The notes beneath the pieces were generated by a model. That model was not told the origin of the DNA, searched no databases, and saw only the letters and a list, made by a program, of their open reading frames with translations. Shown here piece after piece: positions 16,378-25,796 of a DNA stretch of 64,000 nucleotides. Location of the stretch: assembly GCA_910588225.1 (NCBI GenBank), contig CAJUQT010000004.1:24393-88392 (forward strand). The letters are read 5' to 3'. The position numbers and the translations under genes were made by a program. The stretch is from an uncultured Acetatifactor sp. (GTDB taxonomy: Bacteria > Bacillota > Clostridia > Lachnospirales > Lachnospiraceae). The number at the start of each line of letters is the position of its first letter. Position 1 is the stretch's first letter.

Positions 16378-17877
16378 ATGTATCAGGTAATCTGTGTGGA
16401 TGATGAAGAATTTGTGCTGGATGATTTGCAGAAAGCAATTGACTGGTTTGGTTTCAATATGGAGATTGCTCTGGCCACAACATGTCCCCCCGACGCGCTC
16501 TCCTACATAAAAAGTCACCCCGCCCATCTTCTGCTGACAGACATCTCCATGCCTCAGATGTCAGGGGTGGATTTAATCAAAGAGGTCAAGCGGATTAATC
16601 CTTCTATCTCCATTCTGGTACTCTCCGCCTACGACACTTTCGCCTATGTGCGTTCCGCCATGCAGGAGGGCGCGGAAAATTACCTGCTGAAGCCTCTGGA
16701 CCCGGAAGAGCTGTCGGAATCCCTGAGTACTATTGTCAGCCATCTGGATAACCGAAGCAAAATATCGGAGAATTTCGGTCCCGCCATGCTGACTTTCCGC
16801 AGTAATTTTGTGGAGAGCTGGTGCAAGGGAAATTTAAGCGAGGAAGAATTTCTTACCAGAGCCTCCATGCTGGGAGTTAATCTGCAGCTGGACAACTATA
16901 CTGTCATCCTTTTTGCCGTCACAGGCTCCGCGGCAGGACGGATGCCGGAGCTTTTTGATGCTCTGCTTTCCATGTTCGTGGGAAATTACAGTGCTCATTT
17001 TTATTTCGAGACTCCCTCCCGCTTTGTCTGCATCCTCAGCAGTTCCTCCGGGAATTTTAATATTTTCCGTTTTCAGAACGAAATCAACCGCCTGCGTCCC
17101 ATGATGGGTTTTCCTTTCTTCGTATCTGTGGGAGGTACGGTGGATAATTACGCGGATGTGAGCGGCAGCTACCATGAAGTCAGAAAATATGCCTGTCTGT
17201 GCTATACGCCTGTGGACTTCATCGTCTGCCGCAATTTCGTTTTCCCCATGAAGGACCAGCTTCTGATTGAGCAGGATTTATCCGACGTTACCGCAGACGC
17301 CTATCTGACCGGCATTGAAAATATCATGAGTCATGTCTCCCCGGAAAGGCGTATCTCCCTGGAGCTGGCTGTGGTGAATCGATGTATCAGCCTGATGCCT
17401 GCCGGCTCTGACGAAGAACTGATTGCCTCCCTTGTGAGCAAAGTCATCTGCGACAAAGAAAATCCGGAAGGGATTCTCGCCTATCTGAAGGAGCTGGCGA
17501 TCACTGTGCAGGAAATGCTGGAAAGTGCAGGCGCCGGGATTACACATCAGTATGTAAACCGCATCATCGAGATTATCCATGATTTTTCCAACAAGGATAT
17601 CTCCCTGAAAACCCTTGCGGCTCAGCTGGATATGCATCCCTCCTATCTGGGTTCCATCTTCCACCAGCAGACAGGATACTATTTCAACGACTATCTGAAC
17701 GAGGAGCGGTTAAAATATGCGGCAAGGCTTATGGAGGATAATTCCGTTCGGCTGAAGGATATCTCCGACATGGCGGGGTTCTCCAGCCAGACTTATTTCA
17801 ACCGGCAGTTTAAGAAATATTTCAATCAGTCCCCTAATACCTACCGCAAGAATCTGAAAATGCGGCAGATTGAGTGA
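16378..17877 (+). CDS. YesN-type response regulator, AraC output domain
   Basis: A 499-residue cytoplasmic regulator. Its receiver domain (1-120) has acidic residues Asp8/Asp9, phospho-acceptor Asp55 in LLLTDISMPQM and Lys105 in LLKPL. A central region of about 270 residues follows. The C-terminal double helix-turn-helix AraC domain ends with FNRQFKKYFNQSPNTYRK. The start at 16378 follows GGGAGG by 6 bases. It is most likely phosphorylated by the kinase at 8027 and probably binds the 32-bp sites at 13583 and 16230, because both lie next to genes of this block. The pairing is inferred. Confidence 0.93.
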   Translation: MYQVICVDDEEFVLDDLQKAIDWFGFNMEIALATTCPPDALSYIKSHPAHLLLTDISMPQMSGVDLIKEVKRINPSISILVLSAYDTFAYVRSAMQEGAENYLLKPLDPEELSESLSTIVSHLDNRSKISENFGPAMLTFRSNFVESWCKGNLSEEEFLTRASMLGVNLQLDNYTVILFAVTGSAAGRMPELFDALLSMFVGNYSAHFYFETPSRFVCILSSSSGNFNIFRFQNEINRLRPMMGFPFFVSVGGTVDNYADVSGSYHEVRKYACLCYTPVDFIVCRNFVFPMKDQLLIEQDLSDVTADAYLTGIENIMSHVSPERRISLELAVVNRCISLMPAGSDEELIASLVSKVICDKENPEGILAYLKELAITVQEMLESAGAGITHQYVNRIIEIIHDFSNKDISLKTLAAQLDMHPSYLGSIFHQQTGYYFNDYLNEERLKYAARLMEDNSVRLKDISDMAGFSSQTYFNRQFKKYFNQSPNTYRKNLKMRQIE

Positions 17878-17902
17878 CAGAAAATCGAAAAACGACCGAA
17901 AA

Positions 17903-17935
17903 ACGAGGGCTGTCATTTGGCAGCCCTCGTTTTTT
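17903..17935. terminator. Strong bidirectional terminator
   Basis: ACGAGGGCTG pairs with CAGCCCTCGT around an 8-base loop. It is followed by a T run on the plus strand and preceded by an A run, so it can end both the response regulator message and the convergent hydrolase message. Confidence 0.9.
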
Positions 17936-17989
17936 CACTCCTGACTATTTACAACCACTCATTTCTCAGCCTGAACTGTCATGCATCCG

Positions 17990-20722
17990 TTACTCATACA
18001 GCCAGTCCAGCTTCTCCGGCGTCTCCCCGGAAAGCCCGGCATTTCTCGCCTGAAGTTCCGCATTCGCAGGCACCACTCCCACAATGGTAAAGCCGCCTGT
18101 TCCCATGTAAATCTCATGGGTTCCCTTCTCATAAAAGTAAGCATGAATATTGCAGTTGGGGCAATTCTCCGCCTGCAGCGCATTGGCATACACCACGCTT
18201 AAGCCCCCTCTGTCATCCGCGTGGGTATTGGTCTCCAGATCTGGAAGCTTCAGCCATTCCACACCTCCTGCATTCATATAGGCAATCAACACTTTTACAT
18301 CCTGTGAAACCTTCAGGACAATTCTTGCGCCTTCGGACATGGCACTGCCAAGGCCAAAGCGAATCCCTGTGAGCCCGTTCAATTCCGGCGCCAGCATGGT
18401 AATGGGAGCCGCCATATCCGTAAAAATACTCTCGCCCTTTTGCACTGTATAGGTTTCGCAGGCACATTCTTCAAGCGCAAAAGGCACTCCGCTCAGGGCT
18501 TCCGCCTCCTGCTCTTCTTCCCTTCCACCGGGGAAAATGCCTTTCTTCATTTCCTCCAGATGCGCCTTAAAGCAGGCAAATTCCTTCTCATACTCCGGCA
18601 GGCACTGGGTCCAGTGTCCATAGGCCGAACCGTCTGTGAATGGAATTTTCCGCTGTCTGGTCTGCATACTGCAGGCATAGAGATACGTCCGGTCTGTGAG
18701 CTTTGCCAGTCTGCGGTAATGCTCCAGACTCTCTTCCCAGGGGGCCACAGCGTCTTCCAATAAAGTCAGATCACCCCGCAGATTTTCGTCCATGGTATAT
18801 TTATAATGCAGAATGCAGAATGCCGCTTCCAGCTTCTTCGCATAGCTCAGCGTAAGTTCCTCCATAGCTTCCGCATCTGTAAGCCAGTGTGCCAGCTCCT
18901 GCCGGTTCTTCCCTGCTTTTTCCTGCACAGACCGGAAAAGCCATGCGGCTGTCCGGGCATAATATACCGTTTCAGCGCACATATCCGCCGTGGTCTCCCC
19001 ATAAAAGGGTTCCCCGGCCAGCATTCTGCGGATTTCATCATCCGGCTGCTCTCCCGGCGTGGAAACGGATCTCCACAGTTCGTAATTGGGCCTGTAACGC
19101 TTCACATTTGTAAACTGGCTCATGGTCATTCCCAGACTCATGGTCTGCCGATTTCCCTCGGTGATTCCCACCCGGCGTAAGATACGCGGCGCGCACTGTC
19201 CCAGAGCATTCACCGCCCTGTAAATCCTGTGGGCGCTGTCCGTATCCACCGCAAAATGTCCGGCGAACACATCCCTCCAGTAAAGCCGCTCCGTCTCCGG
19301 ATCTCTGTCCGGATTCCAGGCATAGCGGAACCACGCCCGATACCACAGCCAGTCTCTCTCCATCTGCAGCAGCCTCTCCTGCTCTTTATCCGGCGCATAA
19401 GGCCAGTCCCAGAAGAACAGCGGATACAGGTGCAAACCGTTGCAGCTCAGCCTGCTTCTCCCCGCCTGCATACATTTCTGGATAAATTCGGTGGCTCCAT
19501 AACGGAAAGGCTCCAAATCCGCCAACACATGTACATTCATGATATGAGTCTGTCCATGAGAGGCCAGACGCACATGAATATCCTGCCATTTCCCTCCGGG
19601 CAGATAGGTTGTCAGCCCCTCCCCATTGTATTTCCACATGGTATAGAGATGGTCATACAGCGGCACCGCCTGTTCCATAACTGCATTGGGGTCACAGTCA
19701 TGGCCTCTCAGAATCAATGGCGGCAGCTCCTTTAAGCCCGCTTCTCTGACCCCTTCCTTCACAGCCGGAATGATCGTCTGGATGAACCAGTCCGTCTTAT
19801 TCTGCAGCCCGCGCAGCGCCTCTCCCAGACACACCATGAGACCGATATGGGGGAAAGAAGCGATAAACTTCACAATGGATTTATAGGTATAATCGCGATT
19901 CAGCTCCGTGATGGATGTCTGCAGCAAATCCACATGATGCTTCTGGGCCAGAGGCAGCGGAATATGAATGCTGTAAAATTTCAGCACCAGCCAGATACCC
20001 CTGCGGTCACATTCCTCTGTGAGCCACCCGAACATCTCCCTGTTCTTCTGGTATTCCTCCTCCGTCACCTCCAGGGCCTCCGGATAATCCTCCAGCTTCA
20101 CCAGCGAAGAGAACGGCTGTCCCGTCCAGAGATACAGCACGTTGCAGCGTTCCTCCAGCAGCTGTTCCAGGAACTTCTCCCACAACGTTTTGTCATAGAA
20201 CCAGGGGAATCTTGCGGGCGTGATAGGATATTCATAAGTCAGCCTGGGCGGCTCCACTTTCGTAAGCTGCAGCCCCACCGCCGGACCTCTCAGCCGAAAT
20301 GCAGGCGCGTCCGCAAATGCCAGATCGTGATCCGCCACCGCTTCTGTCTCTTCTGCGCGAATCCTGTCCGCCAGTGCCATGGCGCCGTAAAGTGCGCCTG
20401 TCTCCGTCCCGCCCACAGCCACAAACAGATTCAGTCCCGACAGGAATACCAGATAAAATCCTTCTCCCTCCGGCGCCTCCGTATGATATAGCAGAAGCTT
20501 CTCTTCCTCCAGTCTTCGAATCAGGCCGCCTTCCTGTCTGGTTCCCACATAGATGCCGCTGATGCCGGTCCGCTGCTTCCCAGCCTCCCATGCCTCTTCC
20601 GTCACACAGTCATACGCAAACCCGCGGCTTTTCAGCGCTTCTTCAATTCTGACAAGACCAGTCTCAATCCGCTTACTCCCTGTGGCTTCCCTGATAATCC
20701 TTACCTTTTTTCCTGTTTCCAT
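17990..20722 (-). CDS. Large putative glycoside hydrolase, alpha-glucuronidase-like
   Basis: A 910-residue protein without signal peptide. An N-terminal alpha/beta domain with SGLNLFVAVGGTETGALYGAMALADRI resembles the small domain that precedes the barrel in GH67, GH115 and GH20-type enzymes. A barrel-like middle (about 150-480) has WFYDKTLWEKFLEQLLEERCNVLYLWTG and many conserved aromatic residues. A helical region and a beta-rich C-terminus (about 800-890) follow. I cannot place it in a named family; an activity on uronic-acid or amino-sugar glycans is a guess. It lies 88 bases downstream of the GH2 gene, with GGAGG before ATG 20722, and probably shares its message. Confidence 0.6.
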   Translation of the reverse strand: METGKKVRIIREATGSKRIETGLVRIEEALKSRGFAYDCVTEEAWEAGKQRTGISGIYVGTRQEGGLIRRLEEEKLLLYHTEAPEGEGFYLVFLSGLNLFVAVGGTETGALYGAMALADRIRAEETEAVADHDLAFADAPAFRLRGPAVGLQLTKVEPPRLTYEYPITPARFPWFYDKTLWEKFLEQLLEERCNVLYLWTGQPFSSLVKLEDYPEALEVTEEEYQKNREMFGWLTEECDRRGIWLVLKFYSIHIPLPLAQKHHVDLLQTSITELNRDYTYKSIVKFIASFPHIGLMVCLGEALRGLQNKTDWFIQTIIPAVKEGVREAGLKELPPLILRGHDCDPNAVMEQAVPLYDHLYTMWKYNGEGLTTYLPGGKWQDIHVRLASHGQTHIMNVHVLADLEPFRYGATEFIQKCMQAGRSRLSCNGLHLYPLFFWDWPYAPDKEQERLLQMERDWLWYRAWFRYAWNPDRDPETERLYWRDVFAGHFAVDTDSAHRIYRAVNALGQCAPRILRRVGITEGNRQTMSLGMTMSQFTNVKRYRPNYELWRSVSTPGEQPDDEIRRMLAGEPFYGETTADMCAETVYYARTAAWLFRSVQEKAGKNRQELAHWLTDAEAMEELTLSYAKKLEAAFCILHYKYTMDENLRGDLTLLEDAVAPWEESLEHYRRLAKLTDRTYLYACSMQTRQRKIPFTDGSAYGHWTQCLPEYEKEFACFKAHLEEMKKGIFPGGREEEQEAEALSGVPFALEECACETYTVQKGESIFTDMAAPITMLAPELNGLTGIRFGLGSAMSEGARIVLKVSQDVKVLIAYMNAGGVEWLKLPDLETNTHADDRGGLSVVYANALQAENCPNCNIHAYFYEKGTHEIYMGTGGFTIVGVVPANAELQARNAGLSGETPEKLDWLYE

Positions 20723-20810
20723 ACTTTCCTCCGTTTTAATACAAAATTTTCCAATTTATTTTTATTCTTTTCCATGCAAGGTTGTATCGCTTGTTGCACA
20801 GGGCTCTTCC

Positions 20811-23800
20811 TCATCTGCCCCGCAGCAAAGCGTCCAGATTGGCGTTCACGCCCATACGTCCTTCCGTCTCCAGACTCACCGCCAGAAGCTTCCCTCTTCC
20901 TGCCGGGATCTCCAATACAAAGGGCAGTTTTCCTTTGACGCCGCTGCTGTCATAGAATCCACCTCTCGCATAGGTAAATACTCTGATGCTCCCCTCCAGC
21001 GCAGTATCCACAACATAACCGCCCAGCACGTCAATATATCCCTCCCGACCATTGTACAGCATATCCAGAGAAAAATGTCGATACTCCTCATCCGTCGCCG
21101 CGAAAAATACTTCCTGGCATTTCTTCAGTTCAATACGTTCTCCCAGCATTTCAAAACCAACACTCTTGTTATCTCCCCACAGAAGTACGGCAGTTCCGCC
21201 CTCTTCCGTGATTTTCTCCGCTGCTTTTTCCAGTCTGATCCTGTTCTCCTCCGTAAGCGGCGGCAGAATCACATGACCGGAGCCGGCATCTGTCAGGGAA
21301 CCGTTTTTCTCAAGCTCCTCCGGAGAAATTCTCCACTCTGCGGGATAAGCCGTCAACGTAAGCTTCTCCCCGTACAGCCGGCCTTCGCCGAAGGCTGTGG
21401 TTTCCGAGACGATAGCCGCGGAAACCTCTTCCGGCCGTCCCTGGCAGACGACAGTCGGTTTCGAAACGACAGCCTGGGATGTCTTTTCTGCCTGACCTTC
21501 ACTGGCACCGGCCACAGATGCTTTCTCCGGCGTTGTCTCTGCTTGCGTCACATCCGCACTGGTCAGCCTTCCTTCCACATTTTCTGCCGCCGGAGTATTT
21601 GTCTCCTGCCCGGATTGCTTATCTGTCACATCTCTGACACAGCCCTCCACGGTCACCTGCGTCACCTGCGACACCTGTGGAACTGTCACTTCCATCGTAC
21701 CCAGGAATGTAGAAGATGCAGCCTCCGCCAGACCCGCAAGCCGGAAATTCTCCTGTCCCGAGACAGCCTGTACTTCCAGATACCTGTCCTCTCCGCTGTC
21801 GTTCAGCAGCCACACCTCCACCGGCACCTTCTCCCCGCCGTAGACATAAGTCCTGGGACAGTAGAAATTCATCCTCACAGGAATCAGGCTGTCCCGATAG
21901 GCAAAATAGGCTCTCTTCGGCACCCGTTCACAGTCCACCAGCGTTTTCATCCAGCCTGCCGGCCAGGCGTCAATCAGCAAATGAATAGCCGTATGACTGA
22001 TGATATCCGCCCGTCTGCGGAAAGCGTCCGTCATCAGAGCCGTGGCTTTCGCCTGGAAAATCTGACTCTCCCTGACCCAATCCTCCATGGTCTCCTGCTC
22101 CTGATACCAGTCTCCCTGGAGAGAATGGGTCTGGGAACGCAGGATTTTATCCGGATACCAGCGCCCCTTCTCATCCGTCTCCAGCCATTCCTTCGGGTAC
22201 CTGGTCTTCATCACATGAAGATTGTCCAGTCCCTCCGCGCCGTACTCTCCGCAGCCTGCCATCCAGCCGGTCTTTATAGCTGGCAGATACCCGGCCAGCA
22301 GCTTGCCGATGGGCATTGCGTGATGGGAATACCACATGGTATAGCAATGGAAATCCGGCATTCCTTCCACTGTGGGCGGTTCGTAGTCCCCCTCCACATT
22401 TTTCACCACACGCCCGGGATTTTCCGTATAAATAGCCTGTCTGGCCGCCACAAAAAATGCTTCCAGCTCATCCCGCATCAAATGCCTGTGCCCCTTGGTC
22501 ACACTCCTGACAGAGCCCTTGGATTTCGGGTCTTCTGTCTTTCTGATGGACATGGGCTCATTGATCAGCGTCACCATCACCGAGGAAGGATGATTGCGAA
22601 TCAGATGTTCCAGCTCCACGCACTGACGCACTCCTTCCGCAAACTGAGGCCTGCGCATAAAGCTGAACAGCGGCAGGTCACACTGGTGCATCATGCCCAG
22701 CATGTCAAAGTAATCATAAATCTCCCGCTGCACCGGCCTCTGGGTCACACGGTAATAATTCATATTACAGAGTTTTGCAATCAGGATATCATCCACCAGC
22801 GTGTCCCAGTTCTTTTGCATCACGCACTGCTGCAGATGCCCCATCTCATTGGCTCCCCGCAGCACCACGGGACGATTGTTCAGGTAAAATTTCCCTTTGG
22901 GAGTGCTGTTCTCGTCACTGACAAACTTGCGGATTCCCACCGTCTCTGTCAGGCGGCTTACACGGGAAACCTGGACTTCTGACTGCCTGCCCTTCCTCTC
23001 CTTCTTTTTTCCTTCGGACTCGGCCGCCCCGACTTTTCCTGCTCCTGACGGTGTACTTTCAGCAGAATTCTTTCCCGCTTCGGCCGCCGGCCCCGATGCA
23101 TTTTCTCCCGCTTCCACCGGTGCCAGCTCCAGCAGCGCACCGTACAGCCAGGGGGTCTCCGGCTCCCACAATCTATAATTTTCAAGTGCAATCACAAAGC
23201 GATATTCGTTCTGCCCCACGCCGATATAAGGCACCGGATGTGTATATTCCGCCAGTGTCTCCCCATGGAAATTCCTGGGGAGAATCCGCAGCTTCAATTC
23301 ATACCCCTTCTGCAGCGTGTCCGTATAATTGCGGACCCCCACTCTCACCTGCGCCGTATGGGTGTCAATATCCGGACAGACGAACACATCCTCCACATAG
23401 ACACAGGGACGATACTCCAGCGTCACCCTTCCCGTGATTCCTGCGCCTGCCGGACAATGATGCCACCCTGTCTCCGGGTCATCCCAGCCCGGCCCGGTAG
23501 CCGCATACAGCTTGTCGCCGTCCAGCAAATCTCCCACACCCATCATAGGAATGTCGTTCTGGCACTCTATAACCAGCTCATTATCTCCGCCTGCATATAT
23601 GTAATCAGAAATATCAAAAGAAAAAGGAGCGAACAGCCCTTCATGACTTCCCACGAAACATCCGTTCACATACACTCTTGCAATATAATCCACACTCTGA
23701 AACTGTAGTACTGCTCTTTCCTGCGTTCCACGCTCTCTCCCGGCAAAGCAGGTTCTGTAATATCCCTTCCACTTGCCGTCCTCTCCCGCAGGTCCCCTGT

Positions 23801-24170
23801 AATCGGGCAGTGTCACCTTCTCCCAGACCGCATCCCCTCTGTTTCTGTCCGTGAAGATCTCTCCCTTTTCCAGATATCGAAACTCAAACGATACAAGCTC
23901 CGTGATTTCCGTCCCCGTCTCCTGTACAGGAAGGTGATTCTCCATAAACGGCCGGTATTTTTCCCTCAGTGTCTCAAGCTCCTTTTCAAAAGCATTCAAC
24001 CGCTCCTCATAGGAAACCTCCTGTCTGAAATACACCTCCTTATAGGGAAACGGTTTGTCACTTTTTTCAAACAACCGGTCGTTTTTATCCACAGGCGGAA
24101 TTTCACAGTGCTTTTCCGTCACCTGAATTCGATTGTCCGCTATATCCTGAAAGACATCCCTCTGAAGCAT
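20811..24170 (-). CDS. GH2 beta-galactosidase-family enzyme with low-complexity insertions
   Basis: A 1119-residue GH2 protein. A jelly-roll sugar-binding domain (about 100-250) and an immunoglobulin-like domain precede the TIM barrel, which has acid/base Glu538 in LINEPMS and nucleophile Glu642 in GCGEYGAEG. It has no signal peptide. Two long disordered stretches are unusual: residues about 348-403 (Ala/Glu/Ser/Lys-rich, with a KKKERKGR run) and about 845-930 (Thr/Ala/Glu/Val-rich). Both fall between domains, so the fold may tolerate them. The substrate could be beta-galactoside, beta-glucuronide or beta-mannoside. It leads an operon with the 910-residue protein and is divergent from a GH29. 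Confidence 0.85.
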   Translation of the reverse strand: MLQRDVFQDIADNRIQVTEKHCEIPPVDKNDRLFEKSDKPFPYKEVYFRQEVSYEERLNAFEKELETLREKYRPFMENHLPVQETGTEITELVSFEFRYLEKGEIFTDRNRGDAVWEKVTLPDYRGPAGEDGKWKGYYRTCFAGRERGTQERAVLQFQSVDYIARVYVNGCFVGSHEGLFAPFSFDISDYIYAGGDNELVIECQNDIPMMGVGDLLDGDKLYAATGPGWDDPETGWHHCPAGAGITGRVTLEYRPCVYVEDVFVCPDIDTHTAQVRVGVRNYTDTLQKGYELKLRILPRNFHGETLAEYTHPVPYIGVGQNEYRFVIALENYRLWEPETPWLYGALLELAPVEAGENASGPAAEAGKNSAESTPSGAGKVGAAESEGKKKERKGRQSEVQVSRVSRLTETVGIRKFVSDENSTPKGKFYLNNRPVVLRGANEMGHLQQCVMQKNWDTLVDDILIAKLCNMNYYRVTQRPVQREIYDYFDMLGMMHQCDLPLFSFMRRPQFAEGVRQCVELEHLIRNHPSSVMVTLINEPMSIRKTEDPKSKGSVRSVTKGHRHLMRDELEAFFVAARQAIYTENPGRVVKNVEGDYEPPTVEGMPDFHCYTMWYSHHAMPIGKLLAGYLPAIKTGWMAGCGEYGAEGLDNLHVMKTRYPKEWLETDEKGRWYPDKILRSQTHSLQGDWYQEQETMEDWVRESQIFQAKATALMTDAFRRRADIISHTAIHLLIDAWPAGWMKTLVDCERVPKRAYFAYRDSLIPVRMNFYCPRTYVYGGEKVPVEVWLLNDSGEDRYLEVQAVSGQENFRLAGLAEAASSTFLGTMEVTVPQVSQVTQVTVEGCVRDVTDKQSGQETNTPAAENVEGRLTSADVTQAETTPEKASVAGASEGQAEKTSQAVVSKPTVVCQGRPEEVSAAIVSETTAFGEGRLYGEKLTLTAYPAEWRISPEELEKNGSLTDAGSGHVILPPLTEENRIRLEKAAEKITEEGGTAVLLWGDNKSVGFEMLGERIELKKCQEVFFAATDEEYRHFSLDMLYNGREGYIDVLGGYVVDTALEGSIRVFTYARGGFYDSSGVKGKLPFVLEIPAGRGKLLAVSLETEGRMGVNANLDALLRGR

Positions 24171-24460
24171 ATGGCCTCCCTTCCTTTCCGCAGCCTGAAA
24201 ATCTGTATTTTTTCGTCACAGTCCAGGAACCTGCCCAAACTATTACATTTTTTATTTTATCATAGTTGGGAACCATCCAAAATCATAATAATTGCAAAAA
24301 GTTGACTTAATGCAAGCCAAAACCTCCTCATAAAATGTTACAGGCCTGACAGCAAGTACTTAATGATAAAAACAAAAAAATGTGGTAATATAGTTGCATG
24401 TCATGCAGTAAAAACAATCTTCCGAAAAAGGAAGAGACTATATGGCAAGGAGGCTCTTAC
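24171..24460. promoter_or_regulatory. Divergent region between GH2 and the third GH29
   Basis: This 290-base AT-rich gap holds both promoters. For the plus-strand GH29 an extended -10 TGGTAATAT lies at 24383-24391 without a good -35. For the minus-strand GH2 only weak TAAAAT-like boxes are seen around 24255. No copy of the 32-bp site from the importer region was found. Confidence 0.45.
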
Positions 24461-25729
24461 ATGAAAGCAAGACCAACGCAAAAGCAGCTGGAATTTATGG
24501 AATGGGAATTCGGCCTGTTTTTCCATTTCGGAATCCGCACCTTCTATCCCGGACACATAGACTGGGACGGCAAGGAGGCGGAAATGACTCCCGACGGCTT
24601 CAATCCGCCGAATCTGGACTGCAGGCAGTGGATTCGAACTGCAAAAGAAGCGGGAGCCGCTTACGCGGTTATGACCTGCAAGCATCATGACGGCTTCGCA
24701 AACTGGCCGTCCAAATATACTTCCTATAATATCTCCCAGACCCCCTGGAAGGGCGGCAGCGGTGATGTGGTGGCGGATTATGTGGCGGCCTGCAGGGAAT
24801 ACGGCCTGAAAGTGGGACTGTACTTTTCTCCGGCAGATGCAAACATTATCGGGAAAAAGCTGACAGCCGCGGAATATGACCAGAATTTTATCGATCAGAT
24901 ATCGGAGCTTCTGACCGATTATGGCAAAATTGATTACCTCTGGTTCGACGGCTGCGGCTCGGAAGGCCATGAATATGACCAGGAGAGAATCATCCGAGTC
25001 ATCCGTACCCTGCAGCCTGGGATTCTGATTTTTAATATGTGGGATCCCGATACCAGATGGATTGGAAATGAGGAAGGAATTGCGCCCATCCGCAATTATA
25101 ATGAAGTGGAGGCTCTGGATTTCTCCGTGCGTACCGGCAAAAAGGATTTGTTGGAAAACCGCAGATTCCTTCCGGCGGAATGCGATATCAGAATGCGCCG
25201 GGACACCTGGTTTGCCAGCGAACAGGATCAGGATACAGTGAAGACACTGGACCAGCTGATGGGAATCTATGACTATACGGTGGGAAGGGGAAGCAACCTG
25301 CTGCTGAATATCGGACCGGATGCATCCGGACAACTGCCGGAAGAGGATGCAACACGGCTGCTGGAATTCGGCCGGGCTCTGCGGGAGCGCTTCCATAACC
25401 CGCTCCTTATTTTGGAAAGTCCGCTTCTGGATGCAGAAAAAGAAGAGCTGATCATTGATCTGCCGGAAGAAACAACTGTCAACTGCATTATGCTTTCCGA
25501 GCATCTGGAAGAAGGGGAATCCATACACGGATTTCAGATTTATTCCCAGCCTGTTCCGGCAGGAAGACGTCTGCTTTTCCATGAAGGATATCAGGTAGGT
25601 CATAAAGCAATCTGCACCTTCCCGGCCGTGGCCTCCAAACGCTTTATTCTCACTTTTAATGCGGGGGGAAAAAAAGACTGCCTGAAGGAAGTCAGATTCT
25701 TTTATACGAAGAACGAGTATGAATTCTGA
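24461..25729 (+). CDS. GH29 alpha-L-fucosidase (third of three)
   Basis: A 422-residue GH29 enzyme. It carries FGLFFHFGIRTFYPG near residue 15, MTCKHHDGFANWPS near 75, nucleophile Asp163 in YLWFDGCGSEGHEYDQ, and VGRGSNLLLNIGPD, all typical of the family. There is no signal peptide. AAGGAGG lies 8 bases before ATG 24461; the earlier ATG at 24398 lacks a ribosome site and sits just after the -10 box. The gene stands alone, divergent from the GH2 gene. It is closer in style to the copy at 1567 than to the one at 14728. Confidence 0.94.
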   Translation: MKARPTQKQLEFMEWEFGLFFHFGIRTFYPGHIDWDGKEAEMTPDGFNPPNLDCRQWIRTAKEAGAAYAVMTCKHHDGFANWPSKYTSYNISQTPWKGGSGDVVADYVAACREYGLKVGLYFSPADANIIGKKLTAAEYDQNFIDQISELLTDYGKIDYLWFDGCGSEGHEYDQERIIRVIRTLQPGILIFNMWDPDTRWIGNEEGIAPIRNYNEVEALDFSVRTGKKDLLENRRFLPAECDIRMRRDTWFASEQDQDTVKTLDQLMGIYDYTVGRGSNLLLNIGPDASGQLPEEDATRLLEFGRALRERFHNPLLILESPLLDAEKEELIIDLPEETTVNCIMLSEHLEEGESIHGFQIYSQPVPAGRRLLFHEGYQVGHKAICTFPAVASKRFILTFNAGGKKDCLKEVRFFYTKNEYEF

Positions 25730-25796
25730 CACTGAAAAGTCCAGCCAGTTCATCCTGCTTAAATATTTCTTATCAGCTTTTGGCCGGTGTCTGTGC

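Noticed and set aside
20553-22982. Very long open frame of 809 codons on the plus strand
   Set aside because: It lies opposite the GH2 and the large hydrolase genes and has no recognisable domain or ribosome site. Similar antisense frames at 1543-3204, 28090-29757 and 39649-41568 arise from the codon bias of the real genes.
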